64,000 bases of DNA from assembly GCF_009669325.1 (NCBI RefSeq), contig NZ_SZWE01000002.1:1-64000 (forward strand), in the 5' to 3' direction. Each line of letters opens with the position of its first letter. The stretch's first letter is position 1. The position numbers and the translations under genes are program-made. Positions 25,845 through 35,458 of the stretch are shown piece by piece. Source of the DNA: Roseovarius bejariae. Its GTDB lineage: Bacteria; Pseudomonadota; Alphaproteobacteria; Rhodobacterales; Rhodobacteraceae. Under the pieces are notes generated by a model. That model had not been told where the DNA came from and did no database searches. It worked only from the letters and a program-made list of their open reading frames with translations.

Positions 25845-25858
25845 TTGATTCAGGTCAA
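25845..25858. promoter_or_regulatory. Fnr/FixK-type box upstream of cydA
   Basis: TTGATTCAGGTCAA matches TTGAT-N4-ATCAA at all but one position. It sits in the cydC-cydA gap, about 80-93 bases before the cydA start, and marks an own promoter for cydABX. Confidence 0.7.
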
Positions 25859-25860
25859 AG

Positions 25861-27546
25861 TTACATTCTGGAATCACGATTTGTTGTGACGGGGAAGCGT
25901 GATCCGCCGGAGGCCTGCGCCCATTCGGTTTCGGCCGGGCTGTGCGAGGCAATCAGGATGGTACTTTGAGGGCATAACTTGCGTATGCCGGCAAGGACTG
26001 CGCGGGCTGTGTCGTGGTCGAGGCCGGTTGTCGGTTCGTCCAGCAAGAGGAGTGCGGGGCGGCGAAGGAGGACACGGGCCAGTGCGAGGCGGCGTGTCTC
26101 GCCGCCTGACAGGCCGGTGCCGGTTTCGCTCAATTCCGCCTGCAATCCGCCGCGTGGGGCGAGGACCGGCCACAGCGCCACGGCCTCAAGCACCGCGCGC
26201 ATCCGCGCTTCGCTGGCGTCGGGCAGGGCCACGCGCAGGATATCGGCCACGGTGCCGCGGGTCAGGGCGCTGCGTTGTGGCAGGAGGCCGACACGGGCGC
26301 GCAAATCTGCCTCGCTCCAGTCTGCCATGACGCGCCCATCAAGCGCCACATGCCCTTCATTGGCCTCCAAAAGCCCGGCGGCAAGATGCAGGATTGTGCT
26401 TTTGCCACAGCCGCTTGGGCCGGTCAGCGCGACAATGTCGCCGGGCGCGAGCGTGAGTGAAACACCCGACACAACGGGCGCCATGGCGCGGTCCTCCCGC
26501 AAGGTGACATTTTGCAAGGCCAACCGGCCCGGTGAGGGGGCGTGCTCTGGCGGGGCGGGGCGATGTGCGGCGTTTGCCTGCTCAAGCTGCCGTCCGACAC
26601 GGCGGGCGGCGTCCATCATGCGCCCCAGATCGGCCACGCCCCGCCGCAGGGGGCCGAACACCTCGGCCAGTGCCAGTGCCGCGAAAAACTCTAAGGCGGC
26701 CTGCGCCGGGGTCAGGGTCCCGTCCTGCACGAGGGCAGCGCCAAGACCCAAAGCGCCGGTGGCGGCGAGCAGGGCCGCGCCGCCAAGGGCCAATCCGGCG
26801 CGATGTTCGGCCCGGTCCACCGTGGCGCGGGCCGCTTCCATCCGCTCAGCCGCGCCGTGAAAATCCGCCCTTGCGCGATCCAGCACGCCATGCATGACCA
26901 GATCGGTCTTGGCGCGCATCATGTCCATGCTTCGCGTGCGCAGGGCCTGCATGGCGGCCTCGGCCCGGCGGGCCGCCCGGCGGGCCCGCATCGCCGCCAC
27001 CGTCAGGCTTGCCGCGCCGCCGAGACCCAGTATGCCGACCACCCACAGGGCAATGATCGGCGTCGTCAGCCATGTGAGCACGGCAAGGCCAAGCGCAAGG
27101 GTGGCGGCCCCTGCCAGCAATGGCAGTGCTAGGCGCAACATCACACCGTCCAGCGCGTCGACATCGGCGACAATTCGGTTCAATGCCTGCGACCCGCGCA
27201 TTCGCGACAGTTGTCGCCATGGTCGCGCGGCGATTCCGGCCAGAAGCCGCACCCGCAGGTTGGCCAAGGCGCGTAGCGTGGCGTCATGTGTCAGGATGCG
27301 CTCGCCATAGCGTGCGGCGGTCCGGCCCAGCGCAAGAAACCGCACCCCGGCGCTGGGTCGGAAGACATCGAAAACGGCGCCCGCACCGGCGAGGCCCGCC
27401 GCGGCGGCGGCGGTAATGAACCAACCGGACAGGCCCAACAGGGCCGCCCCGGCGACAAGGACCGCGACCGACAGGGCAAACCCGCGTCGCATCGCGCGTT
27501 TGTCGGCGCGCCAGAGCAATCGGTAGATTTGCCAGAGCCAGCGCAT
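25861..27546 (-). CDS. cydC: CydC subunit of the CydDC thiol-exporting ABC transporter
   Basis: This 561-residue ABC half-transporter exports glutathione/cysteine to the periplasm, which bd oxidase assembly requires. It has an N-terminal membrane domain (about 15-310), then an ATPase domain with Walker A GPSGCGKST, signature LSGGETRRLALARVL and Walker B LLLDEPTTGLD. The start overlaps the cydD stop (TGATG). Confidence 0.92.
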   Translation of the reverse strand: MRWLWQIYRLLWRADKRAMRRGFALSVAVLVAGAALLGLSGWFITAAAAAGLAGAGAVFDVFRPSAGVRFLALGRTAARYGERILTHDATLRALANLRVRLLAGIAARPWRQLSRMRGSQALNRIVADVDALDGVMLRLALPLLAGAATLALGLAVLTWLTTPIIALWVVGILGLGGAASLTVAAMRARRAARRAEAAMQALRTRSMDMMRAKTDLVMHGVLDRARADFHGAAERMEAARATVDRAEHRAGLALGGAALLAATGALGLGAALVQDGTLTPAQAALEFFAALALAEVFGPLRRGVADLGRMMDAARRVGRQLEQANAAHRPAPPEHAPSPGRLALQNVTLREDRAMAPVVSGVSLTLAPGDIVALTGPSGCGKSTILHLAAGLLEANEGHVALDGRVMADWSEADLRARVGLLPQRSALTRGTVADILRVALPDASEARMRAVLEAVALWPVLAPRGGLQAELSETGTGLSGGETRRLALARVLLRRPALLLLDEPTTGLDHDTARAVLAGIRKLCPQSTILIASHSPAETEWAQASGGSRFPVTTNRDSRM

Positions 27547-29183
27547 CAGCCCGCCTTTCCGGTAAGCGAGATGACCTGATCCATCCGGTCCGCAAGGACG
27601 TTGTCATGGGTCGCTATGATCAGGGTCCGCCCCGAGGCGGAGAGTTCCAGTAGCCCGTCGATGACCGCATCGGCGGTTGTGCGATCCAGATCGGCGGTCG
27701 GCTCATCTGCGAGGATGACATCGGCTTGCGACAGCCACAGGCGCGCAATGAGCAATCGTCGCGCCTCACCGCCAGAAACCCCGACGCCGGTTTCGCCAAG
27801 GCGGGTGTTCAGGCCACGTGGCAGGCGGTCCACGACGTGTTCAGCCTGCGCCTTGCTCAGAGCGGTTTGGACCGTTGCGACATCTGCCTCGCGCCCGTTC
27901 AATAGCAGGTTGCCCAGAAGGCTGCGGTTCAGGAAATGGACGTCTTGTGGCAACCATCCAAGGCGCGCGCGCCATGCGGCGGCGGTATCGGGGTCCAGGA
28001 TTTTGCCCGCCACCTCGATTCGGCCCTGATCGGGCATTCGGAGGGCGGCGAGAGAAGCCAACAGACTGCTTTTGCCCGATCCGCTGGCGCCAGTCAGGGC
28101 CACACGTGCGCCGGGGGGGATGTCGAGGTCGGGAAACTCGATCCAGTGGTCTGCGGCCTTCATTCCGCATGACCGGGTGCGGATGTGCGCAGCGCCTTGA
28201 AGGGCAGGGGTGCCAGCGCCGCCACCGGGCAAGGGTAGCAGGCCGCGGGCCTCCAGCGCGTCAAGTTCATCGTTGACGGCCTCGGCGGCAGCCTTGTCAT
28301 GCCATGCCGCGGCCAGTTCGCGCAGGGGCTCGAAAAAGGCGGGGGCCAGCATCAGAAGCCAGATGCCCTCGGTTGGGGTCAGGGGCGTGGCCCAGTAGCC
28401 GAAGTCGATTTGTCCCAACAAAAGGAAACCGACGTAAACCGCAACCATGGCCACCCCGATGGCCGAGAAAAGTTCGAGCACCGTCGAGGACAGGAACGCA
28501 AGGCGCAGTACCGACATTGTCTGTTCACGCAGCGCATCGGCCCTTTGGTGGAACTCGTCGGTCATGCGGCTGACTGCCCCGAGAAGCCGCAGGTCGGGCA
28601 GGGCGCGCAAACGGTCGAGAAGCAGGCTGTTCAGCGAGGATACCTCGTCCAACTGGCGTGCGCTGGCCTGTTTGGCGGCCATGCCGACGAGGGCCTGAAA
28701 CACCGGAATGAGAGGCCCGGCCACCAGCAGGACCAGCCCCACGGCCCATGAGTGCCACAGTGCCAGCCCCAGGATGACCGGCGGAACGACCCGGACCCGC
28801 ATCATGGCGGGTTGGTATCGTGTCAGCGCGGGGATCAGAATATCCAGTTTCTCGGTCAGCAAGGCCCCGAGAGCCCCGGAATCGGGGCGGGTGGTATCGA
28901 TGGGGCTTCGCCCGGCCTCGCGGTTCAGCAGGTGTTGACGCAGCCCTGCAACAGAGTGCCGCGCATCGCGGGTGAGATGCGTTTGAGCGAAATACTCCAG
29001 CCCGAGACGCAGACCGCCCAAAATTGCGAAAACGGCAAGCTTTGCGGTGATCTCATGCGTTGAAGTCTGTTCTAGCAAACCAGCAATCAATGAGGCCGCA
29101 AACCACGCTTGAGGAATCCACAATAGGGCCGAGATGGCCCAGGTCGCTTGAGCGACGGGGTTAGCGTTCAATCGATCTGACAT
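27546..29183 (-). CDS. cydD: CydD subunit of the CydDC thiol-exporting ABC transporter
   Basis: This 545-residue partner of CydC has a membrane domain (about 15-320) and an ATPase domain with Walker A GASGSGKSS, signature VSGGEARRLLIARLW and Walker B ILADEPTADLD. I chose ATG 29183 (MSDRLNANPVAQAT); longer in-frame starts add charged sequence before the first membrane helix. It is first of the cydD-cydC-cydA-cydB-cydX set. Confidence 0.92.
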   Translation of the reverse strand: MSDRLNANPVAQATWAISALLWIPQAWFAASLIAGLLEQTSTHEITAKLAVFAILGGLRLGLEYFAQTHLTRDARHSVAGLRQHLLNREAGRSPIDTTRPDSGALGALLTEKLDILIPALTRYQPAMMRVRVVPPVILGLALWHSWAVGLVLLVAGPLIPVFQALVGMAAKQASARQLDEVSSLNSLLLDRLRALPDLRLLGAVSRMTDEFHQRADALREQTMSVLRLAFLSSTVLELFSAIGVAMVAVYVGFLLLGQIDFGYWATPLTPTEGIWLLMLAPAFFEPLRELAAAWHDKAAAEAVNDELDALEARGLLPLPGGGAGTPALQGAAHIRTRSCGMKAADHWIEFPDLDIPPGARVALTGASGSGKSSLLASLAALRMPDQGRIEVAGKILDPDTAAAWRARLGWLPQDVHFLNRSLLGNLLLNGREADVATVQTALSKAQAEHVVDRLPRGLNTRLGETGVGVSGGEARRLLIARLWLSQADVILADEPTADLDRTTADAVIDGLLELSASGRTLIIATHDNVLADRMDQVISLTGKAG

Positions 29184-29267
29184 GCTAAAATGTGGTGGCT
29201 TTCGTTTTGGGCTGAAGGTGGTGCGCATCCTTAATGCCTGTGTGGCATGGTGCTAAAGCCCCAAGAT

Positions 29268-29281
29268 TGTCACAGGTGACA
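29268..29281. promoter_or_regulatory. Perfect palindrome upstream of cydDC
   Basis: TGTCAC-AG-GTGACA lies about 85 bases before the cydD start. It could be an operator for cydDC; no regulator can be named. Confidence 0.35.
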
Positions 29282-29369
29282 TCGCCGCCAAGATGGGTTT
29301 CGTGGCGGGTATCGAAGATTTTCCAGCTATCCTAGCGTTGGCAGCGAAAATTTTTTGCGACTGTGCGGA

Positions 29370-29720
29370 TCAGCCGCCGCAGTCCTTGATCGCTGTGCGG
29401 TGGATATTGCCGATTCCATTGGTGCGCTCCATGAGAGCGGTGCGATCGATCCCGCGCTTTTCTGCTTCTGTCCGGCTGGCTTCCGTCCAGGCGTCGGCGC
29501 GAGATTCTCCTGCATCCATGCGTTCGAGATAATCTTTTCCAATGGCCTCGTAGATCGCATAATCTTCATCGCTGATCTTTTCGGTCAGAGCATCGGAGGC
29601 GCAGGCGCAGATATCATCGCTGTCGCGCTCGTTGCACATGCGGAACACGGCGTCTTGGGCCAATGTTGTTGATGGGAGCAATCCAATCATCAAGGACCAG
29701 ATGGCCAGCTTCTTTGTCAT
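29370..29720 (-). CDS. Small secreted protein of unknown function
   Basis: This protein of about 116 residues has a signal peptide ending TTLAQ and an acidic helical mature part with cysteines in MCNERDSDDICACASDAL and at the very end (IKDCGG), probably two disulfides. I do not recognise a family. ATG 29720 is given; TTG 29729 lies closer to the AAGGA site and may be the true start. It is monocistronic between cydD and an RpiR regulator. Confidence 0.6.
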   Translation of the reverse strand: MTKKLAIWSLMIGLLPSTTLAQDAVFRMCNERDSDDICACASDALTEKISDEDYAIYEAIGKDYLERMDAGESRADAWTEASRTEAEKRGIDRTALMERTNGIGNIHRTAIKDCGG

Positions 29721-29883
29721 GTGGTGCAACTTTCTGTCCTTTCAAAAAAGATGGCATTCAAATTGGAAGCAGCGTTGCACAGGGCGTTTTGAAAAGAAAG
29801 TCCGGTGCATTTCTGGCGAGGGATGATCATCATCAATGGGGCATGGGCACTCTTTAGTGGTCTTTGCAAACTGCCAAAGTGCG

Positions 29884-30837
29884 CTAGGAAATTTCGATGT
29901 CGAGTTTCTTGATCATGTCGTCCCGGGCCGTGAGAGCCTGTTTCGCCTCTTCCGGCAAGGCCGCAGCGCAGCCGTTTATCAGGCATTCGGCTGCCAGGGT
30001 GAAGGTCGTCATGGAATTCGATAGGAAACTGGTTTCATGCGGCACGAGGATGGCCGCCTGCGATACTGCGGCGAGGGGGGAACTGGCCCTGTCGGTGACG
30101 GCGACGATGTTGATGTCATGGTCGGCGGCGGCGCGGGCCGTTGCGGCAACCTGTGTCGAATAGGGCGCGCAGGAGGCCGAGATCAGAACGTCTCGCGGCC
30201 CCATTGAGGCGAGACCCTCGGCAATGCCGAGGTTGCTGGAATCCAGCATATGCACGTCCGAGCGGATCATGCGTAGGCCATAAACCAGAAAGCTGGCGAA
30301 GGCATGGAATTGCCGGATGCCGTGAACCATGACACGCGGGGCCGAGGTGATCAGGGCGGTTGCCTGTTGGAATTGCCCAACGTCGCACCCTTCGATGAAA
30401 CGTTCGATATTGGCCTGATTTTCCCGGCACAACCGCGCGATGCCGCCCATGCCGGTGGCATCTTCACCGGCCAATGCGGTTTGCGCCTGCCGCGTGTAGA
30501 AATCCCCGGGGGCCGACATCGAGGCATCCAGAAGGACCTGTTGAAAGGCCCCGAAGCCGGAGTATCCGAGCGTGCGGGCCAGACGGGTGAGAGTCGAAGG
30601 ATTGACCGACAGTTTCTCGGCAAGGGCCGTGATGGACAAAAGCGCGGGATCGCCCCGAAGGTCGAGGATATCGGCCAGCGCCGTCTGTGCCTTTGGCCCC
30701 AGCGACAGGTGAGACTCGCCGCGCGAGATGCGCAACATCAGGTCGCGCATTTCCTGCACGTTGCGGGGGGCGGTGGCCTGCCCCCCGCGCGAGGTTTCAG
30801 GTGCTTGCAAAAACCGGGTGTTCCGAAGTTTGGTCAT
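29884..30837 (-). CDS. MurR/RpiR-family regulator
   Basis: This 317-residue regulator has an N-terminal RpiR helix-turn-helix (ITALAEKLSVNPSTLTRLAR, about 85-105) and a SIS domain (about 155-285) that normally senses a phosphosugar or similar ligand. It is the last gene of a minus-strand run with a C45 hydrolase and a polar amino-acid ABC transporter, whose coding region it overlaps by 41 bases. It probably controls this locus through the TGCAAA palindromes at 34022-34089 (inference). Confidence 0.85.
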   Translation of the reverse strand: MTKLRNTRFLQAPETSRGGQATAPRNVQEMRDLMLRISRGESHLSLGPKAQTALADILDLRGDPALLSITALAEKLSVNPSTLTRLARTLGYSGFGAFQQVLLDASMSAPGDFYTRQAQTALAGEDATGMGGIARLCRENQANIERFIEGCDVGQFQQATALITSAPRVMVHGIRQFHAFASFLVYGLRMIRSDVHMLDSSNLGIAEGLASMGPRDVLISASCAPYSTQVAATARAAADHDINIVAVTDRASSPLAAVSQAAILVPHETSFLSNSMTTFTLAAECLINGCAAALPEEAKQALTARDDMIKKLDIEIS

Positions 30838-31816
30838 AAACGCTCCAATCCACGGTGGATGATCCTACGCGGAATACAGCGGACGCAAGGGTATTCTCGT
30901 GATCGGGGTCCTCGGCGTGGCATCTGTGAACCGGAAGGCCGGCGCCGCCGGTATCGCGCAGGATACGCAGCGGGTTCCTCACACCCTCGGCTAACATCTC
31001 GGTGCCGCGCGCCTGCCGGTCGCGGGACGAGGCAGTAATCGCTTGCCCTTTGGCGCCATTGCCCATGTGCAGGGCATGGTTGGCGTGAACCGATGGCGTT
31101 AGAATCTCTTTGGTCGAACAGTCGCCGCCGCCGAATTCGACACTCATCAGGCGGGGGTCACCTGCCTGTGCAAGGGTCATGTGAAACCCGCCGCAGGTGT
31201 TGTGGCGCGCCAGCAAGCGCAGGGCATCATCCAATGTCTCGCAGGTCAGAAGCGCCCGGCCCACCCCCATGCGTGGCAGGTCGGCGGCAACATCGCGCAG
31301 GCGCAGGTTGTTGACTGCCTGAACCAGCCCGGTGGCATTGGTGGCGAAGGTGTGGCCGGGGACCGAACCGGGATAGCAGAACGACATGAACGCCGGGCCG
31401 TCATCGGGCGTGATCTCGGCCAGCATGGCGTGCCCTCGGAAACCGGGTAAACCATCCTCGTTGTGACCGATGATCGGGGCGTCGCCAGGGATTTGCACTG
31501 TGGTGCAGCCATCGGGCACGTTCGACATCAAGTCGCCCCGGCAGTTCCACGCAACCACCTGTTCCAGCGGCAGGTGCAGCCCTTCGGCCAATCCCTGCAA
31601 CTCTTCCCAGATGGCGGGAAACAGGGTTCGAAGGTTTTCCGCCATGACCTGCACCTTGTCGGCATGGGTCGGGTCGGTCACTGCCCGCCAATAATCGACT
31701 TTGAGCAGTATATCATGCACCGCGTCGCGGCCTGCTTCGCCCAAGGTCCGGCCTATTTGGTGCGGGGTGCCCCGTGCCGCAACCCGTGACAATTCGGATG
31801 CAGTGGTGTCAGACAT
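30797..31816 (-). CDS. C45-family (acyl-CoA:6-APA acyltransferase-like) amidohydrolase
   Basis: This 339-residue Ntn-hydrolase is related to isopenicillin-N acyltransferase and carcinine hydrolase. The probable autocatalytic nucleophile is C104 in [11 protein letters not shown], followed by IIGHNEDG, the usual motif after the cleavage site. Such enzymes cut or transfer amide-linked acyl groups. It overlaps the upstream ABC ATPase gene by eight bases and lacks a signal peptide, so it should act on an imported compound. Neighbouring aminotransferase and BKACE genes suggest the released amine is further degraded. Confidence 0.8.
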   Translation of the reverse strand: MSDTTASELSRVAARGTPHQIGRTLGEAGRDAVHDILLKVDYWRAVTDPTHADKVQVMAENLRTLFPAIWEELQGLAEGLHLPLEQVVAWNCRGDLMSNVPDGCTTVQIPGDAPIIGHNEDGLPGFRGHAMLAEITPDDGPAFMSFCYPGSVPGHTFATNATGLVQAVNNLRLRDVAADLPRMGVGRALLTCETLDDALRLLARHNTCGGFHMTLAQAGDPRLMSVEFGGGDCSTKEILTPSVHANHALHMGNGAKGQAITASSRDRQARGTEMLAEGVRNPLRILRDTGGAGLPVHRCHAEDPDHENTLASAVFRVGSSTVDWSVYDQTSEHPVFAST

Positions 31817-32534
31817 GTTGCAAAAAGTCCTTCATCCGGTCGTTGGGCGGCGTGTCGATCACCTCGCGCGGGTCGCCATCCACGGCGATATGCCCATGCT
31901 CCATGAAGATCAGCCGTGTGCCCACCTGTTTGGCGAAGGCCATCTCGTGGGTGACGACGACCATGGTCATGCCTTCCTCGGCAAGCGCGCGCATGACGTT
32001 CAGGACTTCCTGCTTCAACTCAGGATCCAGCGCCGAGGTGGGTTCGTCGAACAGCATCACCTTGGGTTTGACCGCCAGCGCGCGGGCAATCGCCACGCGT
32101 TGTTGCTGACCGCCCGACAATTCCGACGGGTAATGCCCCGCCTTGTCGCGCAGCCCGACCTTTTCCAGCAGGTCCAGCGCGGTTTCCTCGGCCTTTGCCT
32201 TGCTCAGCCCGCGCACCTTCGAGGGGCCAAAGGCCACGTTTTCCAGTGCCGTCAGTTGCGGGAACAGGTTGAACTGCTGGAACACCATGCCGGCCTCCTG
32301 CCGGATTTCGCGCAGCTGCTTGGCGCTGCCGGTCACGCTCAGCCCGTCAACGATCAGGTCACCGCCGGTGATGGTCTCCAACCCGTTGATGCAGCGCAGC
32401 AGCGTGGATTTGCCCGACCCGGACGGGCCGACCAGAACCACGACCTCGCCCGCGTTGATCGACAGGTCGACCCCGTCGAGAACCTTGAGCGGGCCGAAAT
32501 GCTTCGATGTATTCTTGAATTCGATGATGCTCAT
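31809..32534 (-). CDS. Polar amino-acid ABC transporter, ATP-binding protein
   Basis: This 241-residue ATPase is of the GlnQ/HisP class, with Walker [10 protein letters not shown], signature [15 protein letters not shown] and Walker [16 protein letters not shown]. It energises the permease encoded just upstream (four-base overlap). With the solute-binding protein it forms a three-gene importer. Confidence 0.93.
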   Translation of the reverse strand: MSIIEFKNTSKHFGPLKVLDGVDLSINAGEVVVLVGPSGSGKSTLLRCINGLETITGGDLIVDGLSVTGSAKQLREIRQEAGMVFQQFNLFPQLTALENVAFGPSKVRGLSKAKAEETALDLLEKVGLRDKAGHYPSELSGGQQQRVAIARALAVKPKVMLFDEPTSALDPELKQEVLNVMRALAEEGMTMVVVTHEMAFAKQVGTRLIFMEHGHIAVDGDPREVIDTPPNDRMKDFLQHV

Positions 32535-33187
32535 AGGATCCTCATGCGTTTTTCGATGGTGCGCAGGATCAGGCTCAAGGTGCCCGTCATGACCAAGTAG
32601 ATGATTGCCACGGCGGTCCAGATTTCGACCGCGCGGAAGTTCGAGGCCATGATTTCCTGCCCCGTGCGGGTCAACTCACCCACGCCGATCACGATGAACA
32701 GCGAGGTATCTTTCAGGCTGACGATGAACTGATTGCCCAGCGGCGGGATCAGGCGGCGAAAGGCCAGCGGGCCGACGATATAGGTCAGGACCTTCCAATG
32801 CGGCAGGCCGATGGCCAATCCCGCCTCGGTCAGGCCCTTACCGATCGACAGGAAGGCACCGCGCACGATTTCGGCGATATAGGCCCCGGCATTGACGACG
32901 ATGGCCAGAACCGCCGCGCTCATCGGGTCGATGCGCAGATCGGCCAGAACGGGCAGGGCGAAATACAGGAACATCACCTGCACCACGATGGGCGTGCCGC
33001 GGATCACCTCGATATAGGCGAATGCGATGGCGTTCAGGATACGCCCGCCGTAGGCGCGCATCAGCCCCGCCAGCGTGCCCAGAACAAGGCCGCCGATCAG
33101 GCCGACCACAGTGATATAGATCGTTGTTTTCGCGCCCTCCAGAAGCTGGGGCAGGAAATCGACGATGACGGACCAGTCCGTATCCAT
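32531..33187 (-). CDS. Polar amino-acid ABC transporter, permease
   Basis: This 218-residue HisM/GlnP-type permease has about five membrane helices and the EAA-type loop [20 protein letters not shown]. It is the only permease of the set, so it probably works as a homodimer. Confidence 0.93.
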   Translation of the reverse strand: MDTDWSVIVDFLPQLLEGAKTTIYITVVGLIGGLVLGTLAGLMRAYGGRILNAIAFAYIEVIRGTPIVVQVMFLYFALPVLADLRIDPMSAAVLAIVVNAGAYIAEIVRGAFLSIGKGLTEAGLAIGLPHWKVLTYIVGPLAFRRLIPPLGNQFIVSLKDTSLFIVIGVGELTRTGQEIMASNFRAVEIWTAVAIIYLVMTGTLSLILRTIEKRMRIL

Positions 33188-33227
33188 GGAAGGCCTCCGT
33201 TATTGCATGTCAGAAATGTCGAATTGA

Positions 33228-33261
33228 GGCCGGGTCGCCGGTAGGACGGGGCGACCCGGCC
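33228..33261 (-). terminator. Strong hairpin between binding-protein and permease genes
   Basis: GGCCGGGTCGCC and GGCGACCCGGCC form a perfect 12-base stem with a 10-base loop. Such hairpins commonly raise binding-protein mRNA over the membrane components by partial termination or 3' protection. Confidence 0.6.
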
Positions 33262-33268
33262 GGGTGGC

Positions 33269-34000
33269 TCAGCTATCGTCGCCGAACCACTTGGAGTAAA
33301 TCGCGTCATAGCGACCGTCTTCGCGCATCTTGGCCAGCGCCTCGTTTACCGGGGCGACCAACTCGCTGCCCTTGGGGAATCCGATACCGTATTGATGCGC
33401 CATCTGCTGATCGCCCACGGCTTTCACGTCGCCGTTGCCAGCGGTGGCGATGTAATACAGCACATTGGGCGTATCGTGCATGGCCGCATCAACGCGGCCC
33501 GTGCGCAGCTCAAGATAGGCGTTGTCGATGTTGGGGAACTTGCGCAACTCGGTGTCGGGCAGGTTTTCCTCGGCCCAGTCCGAGGCGGAGGTGCCGGTTT
33601 TCACTGCCAATGTCTTGCCGGCCAGATCGTCCCAGCTTGCGACATCGCTGTCGGCGGGGACCATCAGGCGGAAACCGCTGTCATAATAGCCGTCCGAGAA
33701 ATCGATGACTTCCTCGCGCTCGGGCTTGATCGTGATCCCGGCCAGCGCGACATCCACCTGTCCGGTCTGAAGCGCGGGGATGATCCCCGAGAAGTCCATC
33801 GGGCGCAATTCGTATTCAACGCCCAGTTCCTCGGAGATGGCTTGCCACATCTCGATGTCAAAGCCGGTGTATTCGCCGTCTTGCTTGAATTCAAAGGGGA
33901 CGAAGGCGGTGTCGGTTGCCACGACGATGTCTTCGGCGTGGGCGGTTGTGGCACCGAAGGCCAGCGCCGCGGTGGCGGCCAGTTTTAGTAGCGTGTTCAT
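33269..34000 (-). CDS. Polar amino-acid ABC transporter, periplasmic binding protein
   Basis: This 243-residue SBP_bac_3 protein has a signal peptide ending AHAEDI. Conserved ligand-loop features are [19 protein letters not shown] and the aspartate after [10 protein letters not shown]. The exact ligand cannot be read from sequence. It is the first gene of the minus-strand run and divergent from the aminotransferase gene. Confidence 0.92.
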   Translation of the reverse strand: MNTLLKLAATAALAFGATTAHAEDIVVATDTAFVPFEFKQDGEYTGFDIEMWQAISEELGVEYELRPMDFSGIIPALQTGQVDVALAGITIKPEREEVIDFSDGYYDSGFRLMVPADSDVASWDDLAGKTLAVKTGTSASDWAEENLPDTELRKFPNIDNAYLELRTGRVDAAMHDTPNVLYYIATAGNGDVKAVGDQQMAHQYGIGFPKGSELVAPVNEALAKMREDGRYDAIYSKWFGDDS

Positions 34001-34021
34001 GTCAGCTCCCAGTCGGTTGAT

Positions 34022-34089
34022 TGCAAATTAATCGCGCTTTTCTTTGTAGCGATGCAAAATAATTTGCACATCGGGCGATGAAATGCAAA
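34022..34089. promoter_or_regulatory. TGCAAA operator cluster in the divergent promoter
   Basis: A perfect 16-base palindrome TGCAAA-ATAA-TTTGCA (34053-34068) is flanked by further TGCAAA words at 34022 and 34084. All three are centred about 31 bases apart, three helical turns. They sit between the binding-protein and aminotransferase genes, and the RpiR regulator is the natural candidate to bind. Confidence 0.5.
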
Positions 34090-34135
34090 TCTCGTTTTGC
34101 GCCAAGCAGATTTCATTCAGCCGGAGGAACGCGTC

Positions 34136-35458
34136 ATGTCGGCCCTTTTTCATCGTTCGTGCAATGCCACCCTGCCTTGGGCGGATCAGGGCGAGGGGTG
34201 CTATATCATTGATCGCAATGGAAAACGTTATCTGGACGCCTGCGGCGGGGCGGCTGTGTCGTGCCTTGGGCATTCCGACGAGACGGTAAAGGCCGCGATC
34301 CGTGAGCAGCTTGAAAAACTGCCCTTCGCGCACACCGGGTTTTTCACCACCGAGGCCGCCGAATCATTCGCAGATGCGCTGGCCGCCCATGCGCCCAAGG
34401 GATTGGACCGGGTCTATCCGGTGTCTGGCGGGTCCGAGGCGGTCGAGGCCGCGCTCAAGCTCGCGCGGCAGTATTTTCTTGAGCGGGGTGAGCCGAAGCG
34501 CCACCGTTTCATTGCGCGGCGGCAGAGCTATCATGGCAATACGCTTGGCGCGCTGTCGACCGGGGGCAATGCATGGCGACGCGAGCCTTTCGCGCCCTTG
34601 ATGATCGAGACCAGCCATATTTCGCCGTGTTACGAATACCGCGGGCGGGAGGAGGGCGAAACGCCCGAGGTTTATGGCCTGCGGGTGGCTGATGAGCTTG
34701 AGGCCGAGTTGCAGCGCCTTGGCCCCGAGACGGTGATTGCCTTCGTGGCCGAGCCGGTGGTCGGGGCCACGCTGGGGGCTGTGCCGTCCGTCCCCGGATA
34801 CTTCAAGCGGGTGCGCGAGATCTGCGACCGGCATGGAATCCTGTTGATCCTTGATGAGGTAATGTGTGGGATGGGGCGCACCGGCACGCTGTTTGCCTGC
34901 GAGCAAGAGGGTGTCGTCCCTGATATCGCCACCATCGCCAAGGGGCTCGGGGCCGGGTATCAGCCTGTTGGCGCGATGCTGTGTTCGGCGCAAATCCATG
35001 ACACGATTGCTGGCGGGTCGGGCTTTTTCCAGCATGGACACACCTATATCGGCCACCCGATGGCCATGGCGGCCGCCGGGGCGGTTCTGGGCCGCTTGAC
35101 CGATGGGGATGTTTTGCCGGGTGTTCTGTCCGCTGGTGCCACACTCAAGGGCCGCCTGACCGATGAGTTCGGCCAGCACCCCAACGTGGGCGACATTCGC
35201 GGGCGCGGCTTGTTTCAAGGGGTGGAGCTGGTGCAGGATCGCGAAACGAAAGCGCCTTTCGATCCGTCGCTCAAGCTTCACAAGCGGGTCAAGTCGGCGG
35301 CGATGGAGGCGGGCCTGATGTGCTATCCCATGGGGGGAACGATTGATGGGCGGCAAGGGGATCATATCCTGCTGGCGCCGCCCTTCATCGTGACCGAAGA
35401 TCAGGTTGATGAGCTTGTCGGCAAACTTTCAACAGCCCTGGAGGTGGCGTTGTCGTGA
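34136..35458 (+). CDS. Class III PLP aminotransferase
   Basis: This 440-residue fold-type I aminotransferase has the PLP lysine in IAKGLGAGYQPVGAM, the pyridine-binding aspartate in LILDEVMCGMGRTG, and the cofactor loop SGGSEAVEAALKLA. The class includes omega-amino-acid transaminases. ATG 34136 has CGGAGGA upstream. The GTG of the following BKACE gene overlaps its stop, so transamination may yield the keto acid that BKACE cleaves. Confidence 0.92.
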   Translation: MSALFHRSCNATLPWADQGEGCYIIDRNGKRYLDACGGAAVSCLGHSDETVKAAIREQLEKLPFAHTGFFTTEAAESFADALAAHAPKGLDRVYPVSGGSEAVEAALKLARQYFLERGEPKRHRFIARRQSYHGNTLGALSTGGNAWRREPFAPLMIETSHISPCYEYRGREEGETPEVYGLRVADELEAELQRLGPETVIAFVAEPVVGATLGAVPSVPGYFKRVREICDRHGILLILDEVMCGMGRTGTLFACEQEGVVPDIATIAKGLGAGYQPVGAMLCSAQIHDTIAGGSGFFQHGHTYIGHPMAMAAAGAVLGRLTDGDVLPGVLSAGATLKGRLTDEFGQHPNVGDIRGRGLFQGVELVQDRETKAPFDPSLKLHKRVKSAAMEAGLMCYPMGGTIDGRQGDHILLAPPFIVTEDQVDELVGKLSTALEVALS

